Source of the DNA: Neorhizobium sp. JUb45
GTDB lineage: Bacteria; Pseudomonadota; Alphaproteobacteria; Rhizobiales; Rhizobiaceae
Length of the DNA: 64,000 nucleotides
Assembly: GCF_004343585.1 (NCBI RefSeq)
Contig: NZ_SLYW01000001.1
Location: forward strand, 806,001-870,000
Direction of reading: 5' to 3'
Part shown: positions 1 to 8,724 of the stretch, in pieces
Position numbering within the stretch: the stretch's first letter is position 1
How the letters are laid out: every line of letters starts with the position of its first letter
The notes under the pieces: generated by a model
Told to the model about the DNA's origin: nothing
Seen by the model: only the letters and a program-made list of their open reading frames with translations
Databases searched by the model: none
Program-made: the position numbers and the translations under genes

Positions 1-230
1 TGACCGCGCAGGTTTTCGGGGATGAAGATCAGCTGCGTATAGAGCCAGCCGCGTGCTGTGCGGCCAACGAGGCCACCTTCTACATTGCCATCGGCATCGC
101 GCAGGAAGATGCCGAGCTTTTGCAGATCCGACGGGCCGAACCGCTCGAGATTATAAGCGACGAGAGGGGCTTCGACCGCCTTTTCCTCTTCCGGCAACCA
201 GTCTTCGGTGATGGTCAGTTCGATGGTCAT
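1..230 (-). CDS. GNAT family N-acetyltransferase, N-terminal part (runs off the window)
   Basis: The first 76 residues of a protein whose gene continues beyond base 1. It starts at an ATG (bases 228-230) preceded on the minus strand by a GGGGAGAGAG purine run. The visible part has a GNAT-like layout: an N-terminal strand (MTIELTITEDW), a helix region, then G-F-L-R-D-DG, GGLVGRT and GWLYTQLIFIPENLRG, which matches the beta2-beta3-beta4 and start of the acetyl-CoA motif A in the family. GNAT enzymes transfer an acetyl group from acetyl-CoA to an amine; the substrate cannot be told from this fragment. It lies downstream of, and in the same direction as, the MoxR/BatA-like operon but is separated from it by a terminator, so it is probably transcribed alone. 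Confidence 0.75.
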   Translation of the reverse strand, partial: MTIELTITEDWLPEEEKAVEAPLVAYNLERFGPSDLQKLGIFLRDADGNVEGGLVGRTARGWLYTQLIFIPENLRG

Positions 231-320
231 GCTCTCTCCCCTCATCGATTGCCGAAGGGCGATAGCAGAGAGGTGAGGCGGCCGTAAAGGCTGTGGCTTT
301 CAACGGACAAAAGAGAGAAG

Positions 321-345
321 CCGGCCCGCCGCGACGGCAGGCCGG
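321..345 (-). terminator. Rho-independent terminator of the MoxR/BatA-like operon
   Basis: An 11-bp GC-rich stem with one mismatch (CCGGCCCGCCG against CGGCAGGCCGG, loop CGA) starts 8 nt after the stop codon of the last operon gene. On the minus strand it is followed by CTTCTCTCTTTTG, a pyrimidine tract. Confidence 0.7.
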
Positions 346-352
346 TAAAACG

Positions 353-2419
353 TTAGCGGCCTTCACGCCACCACATGGCCGAGACGGCCATCAACAGCGC
401 GGCGAGACCAGCAAAACCGGCAAACAGCGGCAGCGTGTTGATGCCGCGCAGCACGGTTTCGTCCGTCATGCGGATGGTCATGCGATTGGCATCGGCCACC
501 CGCACAGCACCGCGAACGGGCAGAATGTCGGGTAGGCGGATGCCGTCCTCGCTGGCGACGCGGGTGACGAGGCCGCGGGTTTTTTCCGCGTATGGGGCGA
601 GCGTCTGTTCGGTCGAGACCATCGCCTTGAACTCCGGCGCATCGACCGCACCGACATGTACCAGCGTCGAAAACTCGCCGTTGGACACTTCGAACAGGCC
701 GGTTTCATCCATCCGTTTTTCGAGCTTGTAGAGGCCGGGGCCGGATTGGGTGAAGGGCAGGCTTTCGGTCTTGCCGGACGGATATTTGACTGTTGCCGGG
801 CCCGGATCGTCACCGATCGTCTGGCGGGTGGCTTCCAGCGTGCGACCGGAGGCGCGGGCGGTGAGTGCCTCTTCTTCCAGTTCCGGTTCCTTCATCAGCC
901 AGTGGGCGATGCGGCGATAGAGATCCACATGCGGGCCACCGCCTTCGAAACCACGCGCCCACAGCCAGCCCTGATCGGAGAGCAGCATGGCGACGCGGCC
1001 TTCACCCTGTCGGTTGAGGACGAGGAGGGGGCGGTCGCCATCGCCTTCCATCACCGTCTGGCCACGCGGCGGCGCGACATCGACGGTGCGAAACCAGCGG
1101 CCCCAGGCCGGCGGGTTCTGCGTTGAGCCTTCGAGGCCACGGGTGACCGGGTGTTTCTGGCCAGCAGCCGACAGGTGCGGGTAGAAACCTGCATTGTGCA
1201 TCTCGCCGGTCGGCGAGGCGGGCAGGACCTGTTCCAGCGGCGTCGAGGCGATCGAATCCTCGCCGGCATGTTCGGGACCGGCGGCAATCAGCAGGGCGCC
1301 GCCCTTTTCGACATATTGCGAAATGTAATCGTAATAGAGGATCGGCAGCACGCCGCGGTGTTTGTAGCGGTCAAAGATGATCAGGTCGAAATCGTTGATC
1401 TTTTCGACGAACAGTTCGCGGGTGGGGAAGGCGATCAGCGACAGTTCGTTGATCGGCGTGCCATCCTGCTTTTCCGGCGGGCGCAGAATGGTGAAGTGGA
1501 CGAGATCGACAGAGGCGTCGGATTTCAACAGGTTGCGCCAAGCGCGTTCGCCCGCATGCGGCTCACCGGAGACCAGCAGCACGCGCAGGTTCTGGCGGAT
1601 GCCGTCGATGACGTGGACGGCGCGGTTGTTGGCGGTGGTGACTTCGCCGGGAATGCCGGCGACGGAAAATTCCATCACGTTGTTGCCGCCGCGCGGCACG
1701 GTGAAGCTGAACGGCGTTTCCGCACCGGGAGCCGCTTGAATGATGGCGACCTGTTCGCCGTTGATGCGCACCGTCACCTCGGCCGAGCCACCCTGTTGAC
1801 GGCCGTCGTCGAAGACGCGCAGCGTCATGTCCTGACGTTCGCCGACAATGCCGAAACGCGGGGCTTTCACCACTTCGATGCGACGATCGTATTCGTCCGG
1901 CTGGCCGGTGATCAGGCCGTGGATCGGCGCGTCGAAACCGAGATCCTGATTGATGCCGGGCATATCGTGGATCTGGCCATCGGACAGGAAGATGGCGCCG
2001 CCGACGCGGGCAGGGGGGACATCCGACAATGCTGCGGAAAGGGCGCCGAACAGTTGTGTCGAGGGGGAGTCTGAATCCGGGTTGTCGTTGACCTCGACGA
2101 TGCGCGGTTCGATGCGCGGGAAACGCGACAGGCGTTCCTTCAGGCCTTCCAGCGCCCGATTTGTCTGCTCAGTGCGGTTGGCTGTTTCCTGGCTCTGCGA
2201 GCGGTCGACGATGACCGGGACGATGGTCGAAAGCTGTTCGCGGTCTTCCTGTGTCAGAAGCGGATTGGCGATGGCGAGCAGCAGTGCGACGAGCGCAAGA
2301 GCGCGTAAAAGAGAACCGCGCAGGCCGCGCAATAGGCTCAAGACCACAAGGATGGCGGCAAACACGCCGAGGCCGGCAAGGATCGGCCATGCGAAGAAGG
2401 GGGAGAATTCGATGGTCAT
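353..2419 (-). CDS. Membrane protein with VWA-like and glutamine-amidotransferase-like regions
   Basis: 688 residues. Two hydrophobic helices lie at the N-terminus (about 9-29 and 35-54) and one at the C-terminus (about 660-680), so a large middle part is probably extracytoplasmic. A DRSQS sequence (Asp72) fits the DxSxS metal-site motif of von Willebrand A domains, and FLSDGQIHD near residue 145 fits the second conserved VWA strand. Residues about 340-500 resemble the class I glutamine amidotransferase-like fold found in such proteins (IIFDRY, KGGALLIAAGPEH), without an obvious catalytic Cys/His pair. It is the last of four genes, 12 nt after the BatA/DUF4159 gene, and is followed by a terminator. 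The family is known from alphaproteobacterial MoxR gene clusters; a role in envelope stress or in assembling metal-requiring complexes is inferred by analogy only. Confidence 0.75.
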   Translation of the reverse strand: MTIEFSPFFAWPILAGLGVFAAILVVLSLLRGLRGSLLRALALVALLLAIANPLLTQEDREQLSTIVPVIVDRSQSQETANRTEQTNRALEGLKERLSRFPRIEPRIVEVNDNPDSDSPSTQLFGALSAALSDVPPARVGGAIFLSDGQIHDMPGINQDLGFDAPIHGLITGQPDEYDRRIEVVKAPRFGIVGERQDMTLRVFDDGRQQGGSAEVTVRINGEQVAIIQAAPGAETPFSFTVPRGGNNVMEFSVAGIPGEVTTANNRAVHVIDGIRQNLRVLLVSGEPHAGERAWRNLLKSDASVDLVHFTILRPPEKQDGTPINELSLIAFPTRELFVEKINDFDLIIFDRYKHRGVLPILYYDYISQYVEKGGALLIAAGPEHAGEDSIASTPLEQVLPASPTGEMHNAGFYPHLSAAGQKHPVTRGLEGSTQNPPAWGRWFRTVDVAPPRGQTVMEGDGDRPLLVLNRQGEGRVAMLLSDQGWLWARGFEGGGPHVDLYRRIAHWLMKEPELEEEALTARASGRTLEATRQTIGDDPGPATVKYPSGKTESLPFTQSGPGLYKLEKRMDETGLFEVSNGEFSTLVHVGAVDAPEFKAMVSTEQTLAPYAEKTRGLVTRVASEDGIRLPDILPVRGAVRVADANRMTIRMTDETVLRGINTLPLFAGFAGLAALLMAVSAMWWREGR

Positions 2420-2431
2420 CGGCAGCTCCCT

Positions 2432-5305
2432 TTATTGTCCAAGACGTTCGAGCAGGGCGGGGACATGCACCTGGTCGGCTTTGTAATTGCCGGTGAGCAT
2501 GTACATCATGATGTTCACACCGCTTCTGAAAGCGTGCTCGCGCTGCATATCGTCCGGCGGCACCGTCGGAAGCACGGAATTGCCCTGCGCATCCACCGCC
2601 CATGCCCCGGCAAAGTCGTTGCCGGTGATGAGGATCGGCGTCACGCCGTCGCCGGAAGACGAGAGGCCGGTGCCCTGATTGCGGGCATCCTGACGCGCCT
2701 CCACCCAGAGCGGGCTGCCATTGTAACGGCCGGGGAAATTGTTGAGCAGATAGAAGGAACGGGCGAGAACGTGGTCGCTCGGGGTCGGCTCCAGCGGCGG
2801 GATGTCGATATTGGCGAGGATCGCCTGCAGGCGTTCGCCGTTGGGGCTGGTGCCGCCGCTATCGAGCGAGCTGAACTGGTCGCGCGTGTCGAACAGAACC
2901 GTGCCGCCGCTGCGCATATAGGCATCGATGCGGGAAATGGCGGCCGCCGACGGCATGGGCGCGGTGGCGGAGACCGGCCAGTAGATGATCGGGTAGAAGG
3001 ACAATTCGTCCTTGGTGATGTCGACGCCCACCGGCGCTCCGGGCTCCAGCGTGGTGCGATAGGTCATGAACTGGCTGAGGCCATCCAGGCCCTGTTCGGA
3101 AATACGGTCGACATCGCCTTCGCCGGTGATGACATAGGCGAGATGGGTGGTGTCGAGGCGCTCGAGGATGGTGTCGTCGCCGGGTTTTGCGTGTTCGATC
3201 GGGGCGTTCGGATCGGGCGCGGACTGGGCGGGTGCGGATTGTGCCGGTGGCGCGGGCGGCGTCTGGGCATGGGCATCACCCGGCTGAGCGAAGGCAATCG
3301 CGCCGGCGAAGACTGCGAGCATGGCAGCGGCACGACCGGCGCGCGGCAGGCGGGCGAAACCGCCATTCATGAACAGCACGATCAGCGTATCGACAAGCAG
3401 CATGAAGAAGGCAGCGGCAAACAGGAGAGGGCGCAGCGACCACGCTTCACCACCGGCAAGCCCCTGCCGGACGATCGGGAAAACGGCGGACGAGGGGTCG
3501 AAGGGCGAGAGCGTTGCGTTGGGTGCCAAAAGGTTCACGGCGGTAAAACCTTCCTCCGAACCATAAAGGCCGGGCGGATTGTCGAGGCTGGCAATCGGCG
3601 TGGCGCCGACCTTGATGGCCAGCGGACGGGCGCTGCCGACTTCGGTCGACAGAATGCCGTCAGCCGTGAGCAGGCGGTAAGGCGGCAGGGCTGCGGCCGT
3701 CGCACCCGCTTCCGGCGGGGCGGCGCCACCGGCGCGCGACAGTTGCACGAGACGGCGCAGCATTTCGACGAAATTGCCGGAGATCGGCAGGTTCGACCAT
3801 GTCGCATCGGCGCTGACATGGAAAAGAATGATGCGGCCGGCCTCGACCTCACGCGTCGTCACCAGAGGCGTGCCATCGGCAAGGCTTGCCCAGGTGCGCT
3901 CGTTGAGATCGGGCGTCGGTTCCGCCAGAACCTGACGGCGCACGGTGATGTCGGCTGGCGGGGCCATGCCGGCGAAGGGGCCGAAATTGGGGAAGGCGGC
4001 GAGAGGCTGCGGATCGGCCCAGGACATGGCGCCACCCAGCGCGCGTTCGCCCTGACGCAGGCGCACCGGCACAAGCGGATCGTCAGCCGGGGCCGCGGCA
4101 AGGCGCGGGCCGGCAAAACGGATCAGCGTGCCGCCACGGTTCAGCCATTGCTGCAGCGGCGCATAACTTTCCTCGGGCAGGCGACCGACATCGGCCATGA
4201 CGATGGCCGACGGATTGCTGGTCAAGATTTCGCGCAGCGATGCGGCAAGATCGCCACCGCGCGGCTGTATCAGGTCCGCATAGGGTTCGAGCGCTCGGCT
4301 GATATAATAGAGTGGCAAAAGCAGCGGCTGAAAGTCATTGCCGCTGTCGCCGGAGAGAAGGGCGATGCGGCGGCGCTTGAAACCGTCGTCGAGCAGATGC
4401 GTGGCACCAGCCGTGGCAATGCCCTCGACCGACAGGCGGGCGAAATCGTTGCGCAGTTCGAACGGGGCGTTGATAGTGGCCGTCGCGGTATTGGCGCCGG
4501 CTGCGAAATCGAGTGTTCCCGTTGCCAGTGAGCGGCCCTGCTGGTCGAGCGCATTGACGGAAAAGTTCTGGGCGCCTTCGGTCTTCAGGCGTGTGGCGTT
4601 GACCGACATGGCGGCGGCATTGTTGGTGGCGCCGGTGACGGCGAGGGATTTCTGGCCGTCGCCTTCGATCAGCTGCATGTCGCGTGGTGACAGGCTTGCC
4701 AGCGCCGTCAGCATGTCGCCATCGGCAGGTGTGGCTATGCCATCCGAGAGGTAGGCGAGCGTGCCGGGCTGCGTGCCGTTCAATGCTTCGGTGACGGCGC
4801 GGGCGGCGCGCAGGCGATCCGGCACCAGCGGTTTCGGGCGGGCGGCGGCAAGATGTTCGCGGGCAACGGTGGCACTGGCGGGCACGGCGTCGTGGGTGGC
4901 TTCGGCGGTGAAGACCAGCGAGACCGGTATTTCGGCTTCGGCGGCGTCACTGATCATCAGGTCGGCGGTCTGCACGCGGCGTTCCCAGTCTTCTGCACTT
5001 GCCCAGCTGTTGTCGACGATCAGCACCAGCGGGCCGCCGGAGGCCAGCGGATTGCTGCGCGGGTTGATGACCGGATCGGCAATTGCCAGAATGACGGCGG
5101 CGGCCAGCAGGATGCGCAGCAGCGTCAGCCACCACGGGCTTTGCGCCGGCGTTTCCTCGCGTTTCAGGACGGTGGCAAGAATGCGCAGCGGCGGAAAAAC
5201 TTCCGAACGCGGACGCGGTGGTGTGAGCCGCAACAGCCACCAGATGGCGGGCAGGGCGATCAGTGCGAAGAGGATGGTGGGGCTGGCGAAGGCGAAACCA
5301 CTCAT
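2432..5305 (-). CDS. BatA-like N-terminal / DUF4159 C-terminal membrane protein
   Basis: 957 residues. The N-terminus has the aerotolerance-regulator (BatA) pattern: a helix at 5-25, then PPRPR, then a second helix at about 58-80 followed by DPVINP. A VWA-like stretch starts at VLIVDNSWAS (Asp98), where the third metal-site position is Ala rather than Ser, and includes AYLSDGIA. Further helices lie near 640-665 and 675-697, the latter ending in Ala-rich signal-like sequence. The C-terminal ~200 residues (DDTILERLDTTHLAY, RSGGTVLFDTRD, ARSFYLL) match DUF4159. The gene overlaps the DUF58 gene by 4 nt (ATGA) and is 12 nt from the next, so the products are co-expressed and likely form one membrane complex driven by the MoxR ATPase. 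The biochemical function is not known. Confidence 0.8.
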   Translation of the reverse strand: MSGFAFASPTILFALIALPAIWWLLRLTPPRPRSEVFPPLRILATVLKREETPAQSPWWLTLLRILLAAAVILAIADPVINPRSNPLASGGPLVLIVDNSWASAEDWERRVQTADLMISDAAEAEIPVSLVFTAEATHDAVPASATVAREHLAAARPKPLVPDRLRAARAVTEALNGTQPGTLAYLSDGIATPADGDMLTALASLSPRDMQLIEGDGQKSLAVTGATNNAAAMSVNATRLKTEGAQNFSVNALDQQGRSLATGTLDFAAGANTATATINAPFELRNDFARLSVEGIATAGATHLLDDGFKRRRIALLSGDSGNDFQPLLLPLYYISRALEPYADLIQPRGGDLAASLREILTSNPSAIVMADVGRLPEESYAPLQQWLNRGGTLIRFAGPRLAAAPADDPLVPVRLRQGERALGGAMSWADPQPLAAFPNFGPFAGMAPPADITVRRQVLAEPTPDLNERTWASLADGTPLVTTREVEAGRIILFHVSADATWSNLPISGNFVEMLRRLVQLSRAGGAAPPEAGATAAALPPYRLLTADGILSTEVGSARPLAIKVGATPIASLDNPPGLYGSEEGFTAVNLLAPNATLSPFDPSSAVFPIVRQGLAGGEAWSLRPLLFAAAFFMLLVDTLIVLFMNGGFARLPRAGRAAAMLAVFAGAIAFAQPGDAHAQTPPAPPAQSAPAQSAPDPNAPIEHAKPGDDTILERLDTTHLAYVITGEGDVDRISEQGLDGLSQFMTYRTTLEPGAPVGVDITKDELSFYPIIYWPVSATAPMPSAAAISRIDAYMRSGGTVLFDTRDQFSSLDSGGTSPNGERLQAILANIDIPPLEPTPSDHVLARSFYLLNNFPGRYNGSPLWVEARQDARNQGTGLSSSGDGVTPILITGNDFAGAWAVDAQGNSVLPTVPPDDMQREHAFRSGVNIMMYMLTGNYKADQVHVPALLERLGQ

Positions 5306-6246
5306 ACATTCGCTCCTGCGCCAACGCCAGACGATGCATTCGGCACGATACGCGGCGGATTGCCTGAGAGGTAACCGTGCACGGCGCCGAGAGCCTCGGA
5401 TGCCAGATGATCGGTGCGGTGTACGATAAAGCTCCAGCCCATGCGGCGCAGCGACTGGCCGAGATTTTCGCGGCGCGCCAGATAGGCATTGCGATAGATC
5501 TCGCGGACGGATTCGGCTCGGCCAGAGACCAGCTTTTCGCCGGTTTCGGGATCGGTGAATTCGGTGCGGCCGCTATAGGGGAAAATCTCTTCGGCCGGAT
5601 CCGCCACTTCGATGACATGGCCGCGCAGGCCACGGCGGGCAAGCGGCGCGACGCGCTGCATGATGCGGTCGGCATCATCGAGAAAATCGCCGATCAGCAC
5701 GATATCGCTGGCGCCACGGATCATCTCCGTTTGCGGCAGGCCGGTGGATGGCGGAGCGTGGACGAGCGCGGTCGCCAGCCGTTCGGCGGCGTTGCGGGCC
5801 GAGACCGGTTCCATGATGCCCGGACACCCGATGCGTTCGCCCGAACGAGCCAGCACTTCGGCGAGCGCCAGCATCAGCACCAGCGCCCGGCTTTCCTTGG
5901 AAACGGCCGCATAGGTGGATTTGTACATCATCGACGGCGACATGTCGGCCCACAGCCAGACGGTGTGGGCGGCTTCCCATTCCTTGTCGCGGATATAGGT
6001 ATGGTCATCGCGGGCGGAGCGGCGCCAGTCGATGCGGGCGAGGCTTTCGCCATCCGCATAGGGCCGGAACTGCCAAAAATTTTCGCCGATGCCGCGCTTG
6101 CGGCGGCCATGCCAGCCGGCGATCACCGTATTGGCGATGCGGCGGGCCTCGACCATGCAATCGGGCACGAGGATGGCCCGCTGCCGGGCACGGCTGAGAA
6201 CTTCTGCGCTCGGCGTCTGGTCGACGATCTCACCGATGGATGCCAC
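5302..6246 (-). CDS. DUF58 domain-containing protein
   Basis: 314 residues from a GTG start (6244-6246) preceded by AAAGGAG at 5-nt spacing; an in-frame start further upstream would read back over the ribosome site and is less likely. The DUF58 signature is clear: REIARR-like MVEARRIANT, RRKRGIGENFWQFRPYADG, then IDWRRSARDDHTYIRD. WLWADMSPSM (Asp101) is a full DxSxS metal-site motif, as DUF58 proteins have a VWA-like fold. Such proteins are always found beside MoxR AAA+ ATPases and are thought to be their substrate or adaptor. It begins 25 nt after the moxR stop and overlaps the next gene by 4 nt. No membrane helix is seen, so it should be cytoplasmic. Confidence 0.88.
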   Translation of the reverse strand: MASIGEIVDQTPSAEVLSRARQRAILVPDCMVEARRIANTVIAGWHGRRKRGIGENFWQFRPYADGESLARIDWRRSARDDHTYIRDKEWEAAHTVWLWADMSPSMMYKSTYAAVSKESRALVLMLALAEVLARSGERIGCPGIMEPVSARNAAERLATALVHAPPSTGLPQTEMIRGASDIVLIGDFLDDADRIMQRVAPLARRGLRGHVIEVADPAEEIFPYSGRTEFTDPETGEKLVSGRAESVREIYRNAYLARRENLGQSLRRMGWSFIVHRTDHLASEALGAVHGYLSGNPPRIVPNASSGVGAGANV

Positions 6247-6271
6247 GCGTACTCCTTTCGGTCGAACGGTT

Positions 6272-7285
6272 TTAGCCGCGGACCTGTTTTGCCAGACCGG
6301 AAACCACGTCACGCACGGTCATGCCTTCGGCGCGGGCCGAGAAGGTCAATGCCATGCGGTGCTGTAGAACCGGTTCGGCGAGAGCGGCGACATCGTCCAG
6401 CGATGGGGCGAGGCGGCCTTCATAAAGGGCGCGGGCGCGGGCGCACAGCATCAGCGCCTGACCGGCGCGCGGGCCGGGACCCCAGGCGACGTGGCGATCG
6501 GTCATGGTGTTGCCATGGCCGGGGCGGGCGGAGCGGACAAGCGAGAGGATAGCATCGACGACCTTGTCGCTGACCGGCATCTGGCGGATGAGCGACTGGA
6601 TTTCGAGAAGGCGGGTGGCATCGATGACGCCGCGGGCCTTGGCTTCGGAAATGCCAGTCGTGCCGAGCAGGATCTGCCGTTCGGCGTCGAGTTCCGGGTA
6701 AAGCACATCCACCTGAAGAAGGAAGCGGTCGAGCTGGGCTTCCGGCAGCGGATAGGTGCCTTCCTGTTCCAGCGGGTTCTGGGTGGCGAGAACGTGGAAG
6801 GGGGCGGGCAGATCATACCGCTGCCCGGCGACGGTGACGTGATATTCCTGCATCGACTGCAAAAGCGCCGACTGGGTGCGCGGCGAGGCGCGGTTGATTT
6901 CGTCGGCCATCAGCAGCTGGGCGAAAACCGGTCCCTTGACGAAGCGGAAGGAGCGGCGGCCGGTTTCGTCCTGATCCATCACCTCGGTGCCGAGAATGTC
7001 GGATGGCATCAGGTCAGGCGTGAACTGGATGCGGTTGCCATCGAGGCCCAAGACGGTGCCGAGTGTGGTGACCAGCTTGGTCTTGGCGAGGCCCGGTACG
7101 CCAACCAGCAGCGCATGGCCACCGGAGAGGACGGCGAGAAGCGTGTTTTCGACCACCTGCTCCTGACCAAAGATCACCTTGCCGACTTCTTCGCGGATGG
7201 CGGCGATATCGGCGAGCGCCTTTTCGGCGGCGGCGATGATGGCTTTCTCATCGAGTGGAGTTTCTGTGGACGTCATCACACCCAT
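6272..7285 (-). CDS. MoxR family AAA+ ATPase
   Basis: 337 residues. The start ATG at 7283-7285 was chosen because GGAG lies 6 nt upstream; in-frame starts further upstream lack a ribosome site. Walker A is GVPGLAKTK (about 62-70), Walker B is LLMADEINRA, followed by SALLQSMQE (pore/presensor region) and the LATQNP sensor 1. The C-terminal lid has RHVAWGPGPRAGQALM. MoxR ATPases act as chaperones that remodel or insert cofactors into partner proteins, usually together with a VWA protein coded next door; here three VWA-like partners follow in the same operon. The divergent spacer 7286-7468 must hold its promoter and that of the DUF1285 operon. Confidence 0.92.
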   Translation of the reverse strand: MGVMTSTETPLDEKAIIAAAEKALADIAAIREEVGKVIFGQEQVVENTLLAVLSGGHALLVGVPGLAKTKLVTTLGTVLGLDGNRIQFTPDLMPSDILGTEVMDQDETGRRSFRFVKGPVFAQLLMADEINRASPRTQSALLQSMQEYHVTVAGQRYDLPAPFHVLATQNPLEQEGTYPLPEAQLDRFLLQVDVLYPELDAERQILLGTTGISEAKARGVIDATRLLEIQSLIRQMPVSDKVVDAILSLVRSARPGHGNTMTDRHVAWGPGPRAGQALMLCARARALYEGRLAPSLDDVAALAEPVLQHRMALTFSARAEGMTVRDVVSGLAKQVRG

Positions 7286-7468
7286 TGGGTTCTCCATCTG
7301 TCGGTTTTTTCGCGGCTTCTGCGCAATGGCGGTTCGATATTCATATCGGGAATGCTGCACATGCGCACTATCGCAATGAACTTATTCCCAGTTTGACGGC
7401 TGACAAGCCGACGCTGAATGACTATCTCGTGACTCAATTGTCCTTAAAGGTCGAACCGGGACACAATC

Positions 7469-8092
7469 ATGGCGACGGAACGGATAAATCAGGCGGCAGA
7501 CGCCGCAGGTCTTGCAGCGATGATTTCGCGCGCCTCCGAGCAGACCGGCGACGGCAAGCGTGGCCTGCCGCCGGTAGAGCGCTGGAATCCGCCGTTTTGC
7601 GGCGATCTCGACATGGAAATCCGCGCTGACGGCACATGGTTCTACATGGGCACGCCGATCGGCCGGGCGCCGCTAATGCGGCTGTTTTCCACGGTTCTGC
7701 GCAAGGAAGACGACGGCAAAACCTATCTCGTCACGCCTGTGGAAAAGGTCGGCATTCGGGTTATCGACGCACCTTTCGTGGCGGTTGAGATGACGGTGAC
7801 GCAGCGGGATGGCGTGACGGTTCTGACGTTCAGGACAAATGTCGGTGATGTGGTCGAGGCGGGTCCTGACAATCCGCTGCGATTCGAGATCGCTGGCGAA
7901 AATCGCGAGCTGAAGCCTTATCTGCTCGTTCGTGGCCGGCTGGAGGCGCTGGTTTCGCGCGCCGTGATGTATGATCTGGCCGAACTCGGCGAGACGGAAG
8001 AGATTGATGGTGTGTCGATGTTCGTGATCCGCTCGGGCGGCGCGGTGTTTCCGGTGATGCCGCAGGCCGAACTGGATGCGCTTGTCACATGA
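7469..8092 (+). CDS. DUF1285 domain-containing protein
   Basis: 207 residues. The sequence PPVERWNPPFCGDLDMEI followed by ADGTWFYMGTPIGR and LMRLFSTVLRKEDDG is the typical DUF1285 pattern; the family has a known small beta-rich fold but no assigned activity. It begins an operon with the CoA pyrophosphatase and CCA nucleotidyltransferase genes; its TGA overlaps the next ATG by 4 nt, pointing to translational coupling. A possible -35 TTGACG lies near 7393 but a good -10 is not obvious. No signal peptide or membrane helix is seen. Confidence 0.85.
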   Translation: MATERINQAADAAGLAAMISRASEQTGDGKRGLPPVERWNPPFCGDLDMEIRADGTWFYMGTPIGRAPLMRLFSTVLRKEDDGKTYLVTPVEKVGIRVIDAPFVAVEMTVTQRDGVTVLTFRTNVGDVVEAGPDNPLRFEIAGENRELKPYLLVRGRLEALVSRAVMYDLAELGETEEIDGVSMFVIRSGGAVFPVMPQAELDALVT

Positions 8093-8724
8093 CGCAATAC
8101 CCGCTTTTTTCAGCAGGAGATTTTCGTGCGCGCGCGCAGGACCAGATGGGGCTGCCGCTCGAGGAAGCGTGGAATGCACACGGCGACCATGCGCTCAATC
8201 CGCTGTTCGTGGCGCGGGCGCAGGAACTGAAACTGCGGGATGCCGCCGTGCTGGTCCCGGTCGTTGACGATGGGGAAAAGGCGAGCGTGATCCTCACCCA
8301 GCGCACCACGACGCTGCGAAAACATTCCGGCCAGATCGCCTTTCCGGGCGGTTCGATTGACCCCGAGGACAGGTCACCGGAAGAGGCGGCCTTGCGCGAG
8401 GCGGAGGAGGAGATCGGTCTTTCGCGCCTGTTCGTGGAACCGGTCGGGCGTTTGCCGACCTATTTCACGCCGACAGGTTTTCGCATTACGCCGGTGCTGT
8501 CCGTCGTCAAGCGCGGTTTCGAGCTTGAACTCAATCCGGCCGAGGTGGCTGACGTGTTTGAAGTGCCTTTGCCATTCCTGATGGACGAGGCCAATCACCA
8601 GCGCGGCAGCCGTGTTCTTGACGGCGTCGAGCGACATTTTTTCCTGATGCCCTATGGCGAACGCAATATCTGGGGCATTACGGCCGGGATACTGCGCACG
8701 CTCTACGAAAGGCTTTATGCATGA
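8089..8724 (+). CDS. CoA pyrophosphatase, NUDIX family
   Basis: 211 residues. The sequence FPGGSIDPEDRSPEEAALRE (residues 85-104) followed by AEEEIGL is the NUDIX box in the spacing used by the CoA-specific subgroup (UPF0035), with the upstream LRKHSGQIAFPGG that is also typical. The enzyme would hydrolyse coenzyme A or its derivatives to 4'-phosphopantetheine and 3',5'-ADP, needing Mg or Mn held by the Glu residues of the box. It overlaps both neighbours by 4 nt. Pairing with the CCA nucleotidyltransferase gene is common in rhizobia; no functional link is known. Confidence 0.9.
   Translation: MTQYPLFSAGDFRARAQDQMGLPLEEAWNAHGDHALNPLFVARAQELKLRDAAVLVPVVDDGEKASVILTQRTTTLRKHSGQIAFPGGSIDPEDRSPEEAALREAEEEIGLSRLFVEPVGRLPTYFTPTGFRITPVLSVVKRGFELELNPAEVADVFEVPLPFLMDEANHQRGSRVLDGVERHFFLMPYGERNIWGITAGILRTLYERLYA

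Noticed and set aside
2435-4531. 698-codon plus-strand open frame opposite the BatA/DUF4159 gene
   Set aside because: Antisense to a recognised gene in a conserved operon; no recognisable motif or ribosome site.
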